In this document: positions 15,970-23,301 of the stretch, one piece after another
How positions within the stretch are numbered: position 1 is the stretch's first letter
How the letters are laid out: each line of letters starts with the position of its first letter
Source: Paenibacillus albidus
GTDB lineage: Bacteria > Bacillota > Bacilli > Paenibacillales > Paenibacillaceae
Direction: 5' to 3'
NCBI RefSeq assembly: GCF_014644435.1
Contig: NZ_BMKR01000006.1
Coordinates: forward strand, 1-64,000
DNA: 64,000 nucleotides
Position numbers and translations under genes: made by a program
The notes under the pieces: generated by a model
What the model was told of the DNA's origin: nothing
Databases searched by the model: none
What the model saw: only the letters and a program-made list of their open reading frames with translations

Positions 15970-15992
15970 CGCTTCTGGATGCGTTAGCCGCA

Positions 15993-16031
15993 TCTCCGTG
16001 CTTGTCTGTAGATTACGGACAAGCACGGAGA
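15993..16031. other. Perfect 14-bp stem-loop
   Basis: TCTCCGTGCTTGTC pairs perfectly with GACAAGCACGGAGA across an 11-nt loop. It lies 19 bases past the stop of the minus-strand gene ending at 16050. There is no T-run on either strand, so an RNA processing or protein-binding role is as likely as termination. Confidence 0.6.
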
Positions 16032-16049
16032 CAAGGCCAAGGCCTGTCC

Positions 16050-16307
16050 TCATTTTTGGTATAAACGAATCCGGTCCTTCACCAGTCCTTGGATATCTTC
16101 TGGAAGATCAGGCAGAAGATTAGACAGACGTCTCAGTTCTTCTGAGGCTTGATTTCTTATTTGTTCGGTAGATGCTAGTGGATCTGCCGAATTAGCCTGA
16201 AACGTTAACTGGACGTATCTGAACGCTAACGCTTCAGCAAATTCTAATTTATCCTTTTCGCTCATATGCACGTCAGGAAGTGGTTGGTTTTCAGGATGTA
16301 TGTTCAA
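16050..16307 (-). CDS. Small hypothetical protein
   Basis: 85 residues. TTG start at 16307 with AAGGTG 8 bases upstream, directly after the stop of the preceding gene. Acidic and helical (EFAEALAFRYVQLTFQ, ASEELRRLSNLLPDLPEDI). Not recognised. Early-operon member. Confidence 0.6.
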   Translation of the reverse strand: MNIHPENQPLPDVHMSEKDKLEFAEALAFRYVQLTFQANSADPLASTEQIRNQASEELRRLSNLLPDLPEDIQGLVKDRIRLYQK

Positions 16308-16308
16308 T

Positions 16309-16704
16309 TTAGATCACCTTCATCTGGTTCGCAGGCTTTTCTGGTCTATGTTCAGGAATAAACCCTCGTTTCTTCAACTCCATTCCGTACCCTTCCTCAA
16401 ATAGACGTTTTACCAGAATCGAGATGCATTTTTCATTTACATTTTGGAGGCGTCCCAACTGCTGCAAATAGATTGTTCTGTCATATACATCAGAGGAATC
16501 TCTTAAGACGGTGATTTGTTCCCGTTTGATGTGCAATAGTTCAAGCTTTTTGAATTCGATCTCGTAATGAAGAGCAATAATTTCATCCTCATTTGCAGCC
16601 ACATTATTGAAAAGAACACGACGTTTCTGTTTAATGATTTCAATGTCCTCTCTCTTTTCAGTTATACACTGTTGAATGTTAAGCAAATTCTTGAAATTGG
16701 CCAT
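16309..16704 (-). CDS. Coiled-coil hypothetical protein
   Basis: 131 residues. Residues 10-70 are a long charged helix (EKREDIEIIKQKRR, YEIEFKKLELLHIKREQI), followed by a possible helix-turn-helix-like segment (LQQLGRLQNVNEKCISIL). Reads with 16050-16307 as one unit. No family named. Confidence 0.6.
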   Translation of the reverse strand: MANFKNLLNIQQCITEKREDIEIIKQKRRVLFNNVAANEDEIIALHYEIEFKKLELLHIKREQITVLRDSSDVYDRTIYLQQLGRLQNVNEKCISILVKRLFEEGYGMELKKRGFIPEHRPEKPANQMKVI

Positions 16705-16816
16705 ATGTATCTACTCCTTTAGAATTAACGAATAATTTGTGTGAATGGAAATTTGAAAAATATGAGAACTTAACGTTAAATCCATAATCTGATATGCTAT
16801 ATACGACTTACTACAA

Positions 16817-17053
16817 TCAAATCTCCACACCTTGTTCACGGAGTACTTTGACGATCTCCCAACCACAAGCGTGAAATTCTCTCTGCACTTTTGCTATTGC
16901 TTCAGGTGTGCGAACTACATAGTCATCACAGAATTCTATTTTGCTCTCCCCGATCCATATCGTTTTTACTACGTTCCCATCCGGGAGTTTGTTTTTTGTC
17001 ACCGTATTACTACTTAAGGTATGTGCATGTGAGAACTTGGGTAGGACAGTCAT
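16817..17053 (-). CDS. Small hypothetical protein
   Basis: 78 residues with a beta-then-helix pattern (NVVKTIWIGESKIEFCDDYV, EAIAKVQREFHACGWEIVKV). GGAGG lies 11 bases upstream of the ATG. It follows the Cro-like gene in the leftward early operon. Not recognised. Confidence 0.6.
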   Translation of the reverse strand: MTVLPKFSHAHTLSSNTVTKNKLPDGNVVKTIWIGESKIEFCDDYVVRTPEAIAKVQREFHACGWEIVKVLREQGVEI

Positions 17054-17073
17054 ATTTTTATACTGCCTCCTTC

Positions 17074-17340
17074 TTAATTAGCACCGATTATTCGCTCTAA
17101 TACATCAGAGGAGATTTTTTCACGATAAGCTGCAGCTTTTAATTCAACTGGATCGATATTTAAAACAGCGGCCAACGCGTCATTAAGCTTATCTCCAGCA
17201 GGTGGTAATTTACCGTTTTGAAGTTTGCTGATATAAGCCTTATTGGTTTTTTGACCAGAATCCTTAAGCTTCTCTTCAATCTCTCCTAATGTTAGACACT
17301 CTTTATTTATTGAATTTTTAAGAAGAGTAGAATATTTCAT
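17074..17340 (-). CDS. XRE-type Cro-like regulator
   Basis: 88 residues from MKYSTLLKNSINKECLTLGE, with a helix-turn-helix including NKAYISKLQNGKLPPAGDKL. It is clearly paralogous to the N-terminal half of the divergent repressor at 17513, and the paralogy extends into the 5' leader, because both leaders could be read as MTTKD before the real start. GGATGGTG precedes the ATG at 17340. As first gene of the leftward early operon it is the likely Cro equivalent. Confidence 0.82.
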   Translation of the reverse strand: MKYSTLLKNSINKECLTLGEIEEKLKDSGQKTNKAYISKLQNGKLPPAGDKLNDALAAVLNIDPVELKAAAYREKISSDVLERIIGAN

Positions 17341-17512
17341 GATTTCACCATCCTTCGTTGTCATTATAAAATAATGTTGTCAATTACTAATAACGTTATC
17401 ATTAAATTACACCACATCAAATTCGTTGTCAATAGTTTATAACGAATTATTCGAATACTATCGTTGACTTTGAATGACAACGAAAGATAAAATACATATC
17501 AGAGGTGAAAAC
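17341..17512. promoter_or_regulatory. Divergent promoter/operator of the lysogeny switch
   Basis: Between the two divergent regulators the word CGTTGTCA(A/T)T occurs at 17356-17365 and 17424-17433, with TTGTCAATTA at 17377 and the inverse AATGACAACG at 17473-17482. The outer two are mirror-placed with respect to the two genes. These are the best operator candidates. Confidence 0.55.
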
Positions 17513-18319
17513 ATGAAGTACAGAGACTTATTAAAATCTTATATTGAGAGTTCAGGTTTAAGTCTTAGTAAAATAGAAGAGAACATGAGAAACAAAGGTT
17601 TCTCGACAAATAAGGCATATATAAGTAAGTTACAAAATGGTATTCATCCACCTGCAGGTGAAGATATTACACGAGCATTGGCAGAGGTTACTGGCGGTGA
17701 TGTCGATGCTTTACTACTTGCTGGATATATAGAAAAAGCCCCCGATGAGATCAAATCGATTCTCACGGAGGCAACTAATACTGGCCAATTATTTGCATTC
17801 TTTGCATTACTTATTTCCTATGTAGAGAAGTACCGGTCATCTGGCACAATTGACGAAGAATTACTTCAAAAAATTGAAGTAGCTAATGAATTATTCGGTA
17901 GTGAATATAAATACCGGTTAGCAACCTCTTATCTGGAGGGCTTTCCTGAATATGCTGTTGAATTAATCGTTAGGCTTAAACAGCACTTTATTCCCTTAAC
18001 TGAATCTATTTCGTATCGTGGAGTTAAAATTAACTTTGCTGATTATGTATCCAAAGATAATAAGCCGATTTTTAAGGAAAATCCGTACCCGGAGATACAG
18101 GAAGCAACAGAAGCTTCGGCAATAGAGAACATGAAGAATGAGCAACCAACTAATTTCATCCCCATGCCTAATTATGAGGAAGAAATAGACAGTGCAACAC
18201 AACAAAAAATTATGTTTTTTGAAAATCTTGAGTCTGATTTAGGACTTGACCTCACTGATCCTGAGATTCAAAAAAAACTCAAACGCGCCGCCAAAATCAT
18301 CTTCTCCTCCGAAGACTGA
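17513..18319 (+). CDS. XRE-type prophage repressor (CI-like)
   Basis: 268 residues. N-terminal helix-turn-helix (about 1-65, including NKAYISKLQNGIHPPAGEDI), then a helical region and a C-terminal half without the Ser/Lys S24 peptidase motifs, so it should not undergo LexA-type self-cleavage. AGAGGTG lies 6 bases before the ATG at 17513; the longer frame from 17474 is the shared leader. Divergent from the Cro-like gene. Likely lysogeny maintenance; how it is inactivated is not visible, though the Rha-type protein at 14233 is an antirepressor candidate. Confidence 0.8.
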   Translation: MKYRDLLKSYIESSGLSLSKIEENMRNKGFSTNKAYISKLQNGIHPPAGEDITRALAEVTGGDVDALLLAGYIEKAPDEIKSILTEATNTGQLFAFFALLISYVEKYRSSGTIDEELLQKIEVANELFGSEYKYRLATSYLEGFPEYAVELIVRLKQHFIPLTESISYRGVKINFADYVSKDNKPIFKENPYPEIQEATEASAIENMKNEQPTNFIPMPNYEEEIDSATQQKIMFFENLESDLGLDLTDPEIQKKLKRAAKIIFSSED

Positions 18320-18468
18320 TTTAGCCTTAATGATTAGATTAGACGTTTGCTGTTTCGATATGTTCAGTTCTTTCGATAAAAGCTCTAACCTTTTTTCTAT
18401 ACAGTATGACCTATCCATCGGCCTCACCATCCAATTCTTAGGTGATATTTACTACCAATCCTAACACA

Positions 18469-18482
18469 CGAACCTATGTTCG
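18469..18482. promoter_or_regulatory. LexA-type SOS box candidate
   Basis: CGAACCTATGTTCG matches the GAAC-N4-GTTC form of Bacillus-type LexA operators, with one departure from the inner consensus. It is 57 bases upstream of the XRE gene at 18539. Confidence 0.5.
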
Positions 18483-18538
18483 TAAATAATCTTTGCTTTT
18501 GTTCGTAGAAATAACATAAACAAAGAAGGAGCAGCGCG

Positions 18539-18790
18539 ATGCGGTATGAACCGGATCGATGTCGCCTTCTGGAACTCTATAAAGAAACAGGGATATCTCA
18601 AAGAGAGGTTCATATCAAAACTGGATATCCCGAGAGCCAACTATCTGACTATGCACATAATCGCACAACTATGGGCTTTGCAACAGCCATGACAATAAGC
18701 AAAGCTCTGAAGCTTCCGAGTTGCGATCTGTTATATACATGGCGTGAGGTGGCAGTTTCTAAAAAAATTCCTAAGGTGACGCGGAGGTAA
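18539..18790 (+). CDS. Small XRE-type regulator
   Basis: 83 residues with a helix-turn-helix at about 15-50 (YKETGISQREVHIKTGYPES, then ATAMTISKALKLPSCDLLYT). GAAGGAG lies 7 bases before the ATG. A LexA-type box in the promoter suggests damage induction, so it may help switch from lysogeny. It lies between the repressor and the agr-like module. Confidence 0.75.
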   Translation: MRYEPDRCRLLELYKETGISQREVHIKTGYPESQLSDYAHNRTTMGFATAMTISKALKLPSCDLLYTWREVAVSKKIPKVTRR

Positions 18791-19029
18791 TGCCTCCCGA
18801 TCCGGCAAAAACTTCAAGAAATCTTGAAGTGAATATGCCAACAAATAAGTAACTCTCTGCTCTCACAAAATGCTAGGTTCACAAATGCGCATTCAGATAT
18901 TTGTCAACACTCGTTCGTAATTTGAATATACCTATATTAAATACCAAATTGTGTATGCTGTACACTGTATTTGGCTGGACAAATTTTTCAAATAAGTGTA
19001 ACAAAAACTGTTTACTTTTCTACCTTTTT

Positions 19030-19059
19030 ATGATAGAAAAAAGAGCCCTTGTGGACTCT
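19030..19059 (-). terminator. Terminator of agr-like module 1
   Basis: AGAGTCC and GGGCTCT form a stem followed by a T-run on the minus strand; the stem overlaps the stop codon of the LytTR gene. The second module ends the same way. Confidence 0.7.
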
Positions 19060-19438
19060 ATGCAATAGTTATAGTCGGGTTAAAAGAAACTATCTGATCA
19101 ACTACCTCTTTAAATCTACAACTCGCTATCATACATCGTTTAGACTTATTGGTTATTTTTCGATCGAAGTACGCTATCTTCAATGTTTTATCAAGTACCT
19201 TCACCTTATCAAGGTTCATTGAATTACTCCGATCGACAATCTCAAATCTATATCCACTACATTTTAGAACTTTATTCCAATATTTTAGAGTGCCAACCAT
19301 GAAGTAGATATTCTCTTCAGTATGTACCGTAACCTTATCTGAACTCATTGCAAAATTAAGCATCAATATGAGTCCAGCATCAATATTTAGAATTCCAGAT
19401 TTACCTTCGGGATCGCGAGTTACGGTAAGTAATGCCAC
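19058..19438 (-). CDS. LytTR-type regulator without receiver domain, module 1
   Basis: 126 residues that align along their whole length with the product at 57690-58049 (VTR near the N-terminus, VHT-E-I/Y-VGTL-YW, a DRSNSMNLDKVKVLD block) and match a lone LytTR DNA-binding domain. No response-regulator receiver precedes it, so AgrA-type phosphorylation is impossible. The frame opens at 19501 inside agrD; the start is placed at GTG 19438 after a purine-rich GAGGTGGGG stretch because this matches the paralogue's start. Last gene of the sensor-agrB-agrD-LytTR operon. Confidence 0.75.
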   Translation of the reverse strand: MALLTVTRDPEGKSGILNIDAGLILMLNFAMSSDKVTVHTEENIYFMVGTLKYWNKVLKCSGYRFEIVDRSNSMNLDKVKVLDKTLKIAYFDRKITNKSKRCMIASCRFKEVVDQIVSFNPTITIA

Positions 19439-19460
19439 GTCCCCCACCCCCCACCTCAAA

Positions 19461-19604
19461 TTATTTAAGTAGTTCTTCAGGAACTTCTGCCGAATATACA
19501 TACCATGCGCTATTTGTACTTACAGTTCCAAGAGCTACAAGACCTAAAAGTGCAGCCACATTAAGCAATGCATATCTTTTAAGTTTAAAGTAAGTATTTT
19601 TCAT
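19461..19604 (-). CDS. agrD: AgrD-like cyclic peptide pheromone precursor, module 1
   Basis: 47 residues: an amphipathic N-terminal leader (to about residue 27), then STNSAWYVY and the charged tail SAEVPEELLK that AgrB recognises. Aligning the PEEL tail with known AgrD proteins places the ring at S32-A-W-Y-V36, with Ser instead of the usual Cys, giving a lactone rather than a thiolactone. The ATG overlaps the agrB stop (ATGA), and GGAGG lies 9 bases upstream. Confidence 0.85.
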   Translation of the reverse strand: MKNTYFKLKRYALLNVAALLGLVALGTVSTNSAWYVYSAEVPEELLK

Positions 19605-20128
19605 GGGCGCTCACCTCCTTTCAATCGAATTAAAGAAATGCTTTGAGCGAAAAATGTAGCTGCCAGCACGGAAGAGCCAATAAATAAATTCAAAGCCACA
19701 ATAATGAGTGAAATAAATTTTAAAAGAGGGTAATACTTTTTGGGCGTTCTTGATTGCTTTTCAATATTTGAAGGAGCATAGACGCCCACTAACACCAGGC
19801 TTATCAGTCCCATCATAAAGATATGTTTATACTGAAGGTCTGCTAGGGAGATCACAGTTATAAGCGCTGTAGAAAATAGCACACATTTCATTCCAGACTT
19901 CATATGATAGCCTCCTGACGCTTGCCGCAACAGCGGAAACGCCAGAAGTCCGAGGATTACTTCTGTAATTCTTCCTGTAAAGAATGAGATAAATAACGAT
20001 AGAACAATGATCATCACCGCATTAATAATTACTGAAAGTGCAAATTTCATTACCGCTGTTGATGTAGGGCTTTCAGGCACATTTTTTTTTATACTTTCAG
20101 CCATTCTTAAGGCAAGGTATTCAATCAC
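19601..20128 (-). CDS. agrB: AgrB-type pheromone-processing membrane protease, module 1
   Basis: 175 residues. The family signature RQASGGYHMKSGMKC supplies the catalytic His75 and Cys82 (S. aureus His77/Cys84). Several hydrophobic segments follow, then the basic RTPKKYYPLLK loop. It cleaves and cyclises the AgrD precursor at the membrane. AAGGAG lies 7 bases before GTG 20128, which aligns with the start of the paralogue at 58700; the frame to 20152 lies upstream of that site. It overlaps the sensor gene by 8 bases. Confidence 0.9.
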   Translation of the reverse strand: MIEYLALRMAESIKKNVPESPTSTAVMKFALSVIINAVMIIVLSLFISFFTGRITEVILGLLAFPLLRQASGGYHMKSGMKCVLFSTALITVISLADLQYKHIFMMGLISLVLVGVYAPSNIEKQSRTPKKYYPLLKFISLIIVALNLFIGSSVLAATFFAQSISLIRLKGGERP

Positions 20129-20753
20129 GTTCTTTCTCCTTTTTAATCGCAAAATAGGTGAAGAATATCAATGCAATGGATACATAGATCACATCAGTTG
20201 AACTACTTCTGTTGTAAAGTAACCAAACAGATGCAACAAGTGCAATGCCGATCAGTAGACATACATATAATGTCTCACGTCTCAATCTCAGTTTTTCAAA
20301 TTCAAAGGTGAACCCTCCACCTAACGTATAAAACATCCTCGCTCCACCAATACCTAAAACGCTACTTATCAATTGCAGAAAGTAGCCCTTCTCCGGATGT
20401 GAGGTCAATTCGGAAACAGATAAATATCCAAATGATAATTGAACTAAACCAACTTGCAATAAAACAAAGGCAAAGTAACCCATGACCGAAATAACAGCTG
20501 ACCATATAAGAGGTATTCGAGTTAAGGTAGTAAATAATAATATGAATAATAAAATGTTAATAAGAGGTACAAACGCTGGCAATTCTAGATCTTTCCTCAG
20601 AAAAAAACTCTGTAAATCCATCAATAAAATAATAAATAGTGCCGGGAAAATAATTTCAGAAGGTCTTAATCTAAACAGAGCACAGGTGATGAAATAAATA
20701 GCTATAAACTCCAAAGTTGAGAAGAAAACAAACCCCATAGGTTCCCACGACAA
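20121..20753 (-). CDS. Kinase-less AgrC-like membrane sensor, module 1
   Basis: 210 residues, almost entirely hydrophobic, with about six to seven transmembrane segments, resembling the N-terminal sensor half of AgrC. It ends at KKEKERD with no DHp or HATPase domain. A paralogue lies at 58693-59319. The frame opens at TTG 20786, but the conserved promoter places transcription start near there, and AGGCGGTG lies 7 bases before TTG 20753, so that start is chosen. It may bind the peptide and sequester or release the LytTR protein; this role is inferred. Confidence 0.75.
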   Translation of the reverse strand: MSWEPMGFVFFSTLEFIAIYFITCALFRLRPSEIIFPALFIILLMDLQSFFLRKDLELPAFVPLINILLFILLFTTLTRIPLIWSAVISVMGYFAFVLLQVGLVQLSFGYLSVSELTSHPEKGYFLQLISSVLGIGGARMFYTLGGGFTFEFEKLRLRRETLYVCLLIGIALVASVWLLYNRSSSTDVIYVSIALIFFTYFAIKKEKERD

Positions 20754-20793
20754 ATCATAACACCGCCTGACATAATTTTCATTCAATACATTA

Positions 20794-20839
20794 ATTATAT
20801 ATCTGCTCCAAGGATTACGTATACTACTTATTTACTACG
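20794..20839 (-). promoter_or_regulatory. Conserved promoter of agr-like module 1
   Basis: On the minus strand: -10 TATAAT (20794-20799), a 17-bp spacer, a poor -35 (ATACGT), and an 11-bp tandem repeat AGTAGTATACG/CGTAGTAAATA overlapping and preceding the -35. The block is nearly identical at 59360-59405. A poor -35 plus a tandem site suggests activation by the LytTR protein. Confidence 0.65.
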
Positions 20840-20946
20840 GAATAGGTCTATCTTCCGCGTTGCCCTATTAACGGAGGTATGGTCATTAGCTTCCATCTGC
20901 TTTACAATAATCACATAGTTTGCTGTATTTATTAGGAGGGACAATT

Positions 20947-22533
20947 TTGGATTTAAGTACATACTTTGAAAAATATGCCCTTTACTTACGTAAGTCTCGC
21001 GCTGATATGGATGCAGAGGCCCGCGGTGAAGGCGAAACTTTAAAAAAACACCAAACAGCTTTATTTGCATTGTCTAAGAAAATGAATATTAACATCTCCA
21101 AAGTATATAAAGAGATCGTTTCCGGAGAAAGAATTGCCGATAGACCGGAGATTCAGCAGTTACTCCAAGATGTTGAAGATGGCAAGTGGACGGGCGTACT
21201 GGTCATGGAAATTGAGCGCCTTGCACGTGGTGATACTATGGATCAAGGATTCGTTGCGCAGGCCTTTAAGTATAGTGGAACAAAGATCATCACTCCAGTT
21301 AAAACTTATGACCCTGACAATGAATTTGATGAAGAATATTTTGAATTTGGACTCTTCATGTCTCGCCGAGAATATAAAACTATTAACCGCAGACAGCAAG
21401 CCGGAAGAATACAATCAGTCAAAGAAGGAAATTACATTGGTAATATCCCTCCATATGGCTACATAAAAATACGTTTGGAGGATAAGTCCTATAGCTTAGC
21501 CCCCCATCCTGAAAAAGCACCTATCGTTAAGATGATTTTTGACATGTATACCTCTCAGAATATGGGTATGGGCAACATTGCCAAGAAACTAAATCAATTG
21601 GGTGTTCCTACAGCTAAAGGGTCTTTATGGGTTGTCGCAACAATCAGTGGAATCTTACAAAATCCAGTTTATAACGGGGAGATTGTGTGGAACCGGCGTC
21701 CTGTTAAAAAGACTCGCAAAGATGGAAAAATGCTAGAAACACGCCCCGAAGTTTCAGAAGACATGTGGATCAGAGTGCCTGGTAAACACAAGGCTATTAT
21801 TACAAAAGAGATCTGGGAAATGGCGCAAAAAATATTGAAAGGCAGATATCATGCACCAGCACCTTCAGGAATAATAACCAGTTCTTTAGCTGGCTTAGTC
21901 AGATGCTCTTTGTGTAGGCATTTGATGGTACGCCGCCCCTATTCAAATCAGTCTGAGCCATCCCTTATTTGCGTCACTCCAATGTGTAATCAAGTCAGCT
22001 CACAATTTGTGCTTGTGGAAGAACGAATTTTAGAAGGATTACGATTATGGATTGATCAGTACAAGGCGCAGTGGAGCGAAAATATACCCATTAACTCTGG
22101 AGATTCTGAAGAATTAATAAAGGCCAAGCAGCAAATTGTCAAAGAACTAAGTAAAAAAGTTAATGAGTTAAAAAAACAATCAAGTGCACTTCATGATCTA
22201 CTAGAACGTGGAATCTATACTATAGATGTGTTTTTAGAACGTTCTCAGAACCTTTCTGAACGAATTGCCGAAGCAGAGAGGGGATTACTCTCAGCTCAAG
22301 CTGATTTGGAAACAGAGGAACATCGTAAAGAGGCTAAAACGGGGATAATACCACAAGTAGAGCGTGTACTTGATGTTTACAATCAAATTGATGATGCGAC
22401 GAAACGTAACGGCCTACTTAAGTCGGTGTTGCAAGGTGTTGTATACAACAAAGAGAAGCGTGGCCATTGGACGCAACCAGAAACAATGAGAAAATTCGAT
22501 CTTAAACTGTATCCGAAATTACCGGAATCTTGA
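20947..22533 (+). CDS. Large serine integrase
   Basis: 528 residues. N-terminal resolvase domain with catalytic Ser17 in YALYLRKSRAD and the GERIADRPEIQQLL and IERLARGDT motifs; then the recombinase domain (about 160-280, with GYIKIRLE and AKKLNQLGVPTAKG) and a Cys-containing zinc-ribbon/coiled-coil region. The integrase catalyses site-specific insertion and excision. AGGAGG lies 7 bases before TTG 20947; an earlier TTG (20920) precedes that site. Its stop is 21 bp from truncated cotJC, so the attachment junction is immediately downstream. Confidence 0.93.
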   Translation: MDLSTYFEKYALYLRKSRADMDAEARGEGETLKKHQTALFALSKKMNINISKVYKEIVSGERIADRPEIQQLLQDVEDGKWTGVLVMEIERLARGDTMDQGFVAQAFKYSGTKIITPVKTYDPDNEFDEEYFEFGLFMSRREYKTINRRQQAGRIQSVKEGNYIGNIPPYGYIKIRLEDKSYSLAPHPEKAPIVKMIFDMYTSQNMGMGNIAKKLNQLGVPTAKGSLWVVATISGILQNPVYNGEIVWNRRPVKKTRKDGKMLETRPEVSEDMWIRVPGKHKAIITKEIWEMAQKILKGRYHAPAPSGIITSSLAGLVRCSLCRHLMVRRPYSNQSEPSLICVTPMCNQVSSQFVLVEERILEGLRLWIDQYKAQWSENIPINSGDSEELIKAKQQIVKELSKKVNELKKQSSALHDLLERGIYTIDVFLERSQNLSERIAEAERGLLSAQADLETEEHRKEAKTGIIPQVERVLDVYNQIDDATKRNGLLKSVLQGVVYNKEKRGHWTQPETMRKFDLKLYPKLPES

Positions 22534-22558
22534 GATTGTGTCTAACTGATAACCTCAA
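22534..22558. other. Attachment junction of the element in cotJC
   Basis: The interval between the integrase stop and the end of the cotJC frame. The cotJC reading leaves its family after TEEFAH (the family continues with Leu and about 120 more residues) and stops within 3 bases, so the crossover lies at about 22550-22560. Confidence 0.65.
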
Positions 22559-22758
22559 TGAGCGAATTCTTCTGTAGAAATGTCGGTGAGCACACCAATC
22601 ACTTTATCGGGAATCGCATACCGCTGGTTCATGTAGCGCAGCGCCGCTGCCAGCTCACCGTCTGCTCCCCCGTATTGCTCCATCAAATACCGCGCCATCC
22701 GCACGTCGCATTTGCTGACCCGCACGGGATATTGCAGCTTTTTCTCATAGATCCACAT
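22555..22758 (-). pseudogene. cotJC: CotJC, truncated by integration
   Basis: 67 codons of the manganese-catalase-like spore coat protein CotJC, which normally has about 189 residues. The N-terminus (MWIYEKKLQYPVRVSKCDVR and EQYGGADGELAAALRYMNQR) is intact, with GGAGGGGGAGG upstream. The frame ends at the prophage junction, so the ferritin-like metal site is incomplete. If the element excises in the mother cell, as with skin elements, the full gene would be restored; otherwise it is simply inactivated. Confidence 0.88.
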
Positions 22759-22818
22759 GGGTAGACCTCCCCCTCCTTGAGCATAGAATATTCACTGCGA
22801 TGGCTCCGTCTCCCGCCT

Positions 22819-23085
22819 TTACACCTGCCAAGGCCAAGGGGGCTGATTCCATTCCCACGGACATTTGGAGTAGGCACGGCCGAAGTTTTGCAGTGGACCA
22901 TACAGCTCCTGGAATTGCTTGGCCAAGCGGGTGCGCTCTTGGGTCAGCTGATTAAATTGCTGGATGCTTCGTAAATCATCGGGATGGGTGTCCAGATACA
23001 GATTGAGTTCGACCAGTGCAAAATCCAGAATCTGCAACTGCTCCAGCATTTCGTAGTAACGGGGTTCGCAAGGATTAGCCTCCAT
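22819..23085 (-). CDS. cotJB: Spore coat protein CotJB
   Basis: 88 residues matching CotJB (YYEMLEQLQILDFALVELNL, YLDTHPDD, then KQFQELYGPLQNFG and a Trp/Pro-rich end). Part of the mother-cell cotJABC operon that builds an inner coat layer. GGAGGGAG precedes the ATG. Lies between cotJA and truncated cotJC, with 60 bases to cotJC. Confidence 0.92.
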   Translation of the reverse strand: MEANPCEPRYYEMLEQLQILDFALVELNLYLDTHPDDLRSIQQFNQLTQERTRLAKQFQELYGPLQNFGRAYSKCPWEWNQPPWPWQV

Positions 23086-23088
23086 GAA

Positions 23089-23301
23089 CTATCTCCCTCC
23101 TTGCTTGGATTCATAGGGGCTGAACAATGCCGGCCATAAGGTGCCTAACCTCAGTGCTTCAGGCAAGGAAAACTGGGGCAGATCCGGCGGCTGGAAGTTG
23201 ATGAATTGGTTCGGCGGTACAACATACGTCTTAAAGGGCACTGGCGGGCAGGGATCAAACGGACCCCTGTAGGGCTTATACACCCGTTCCTGCGATTCCA
23301 T
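23089..23301 (-). CDS. cotJA: Spore coat-associated protein CotJA
   Basis: 70 residues, Pro-rich (RGPFDPCPPVPFKTYVVPPN, FSLPEALRLGTLWPALFSPY), matching CotJA. First gene of the cotJ operon; AAAGGAGG lies upstream of the ATG. Three bases separate its stop from the cotJB start, so they are coupled. Expression is expected from a mother-cell sigma factor; I cannot define the promoter with confidence. Confidence 0.92.
   Translation of the reverse strand: MESQERVYKPYRGPFDPCPPVPFKTYVVPPNQFINFQPPDLPQFSLPEALRLGTLWPALFSPYESKQGGR

Larger units (their letters stand above)
15703..16049. other. Interval with palindromes and a long hairpin
   Basis: Gene-free apart from unsupported short frames. It holds two strong copies of the AACGCAATTTTGCGTTCA palindrome (15733-15750, 15952-15969) and a perfect 14-bp stem at 15993-16031. 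Confidence 0.5.

Noticed and set aside
18239..18430. 63-codon minus-strand frame behind the repressor
   Set aside because: Antisense to the end of the repressor gene, and no ribosome-binding site.
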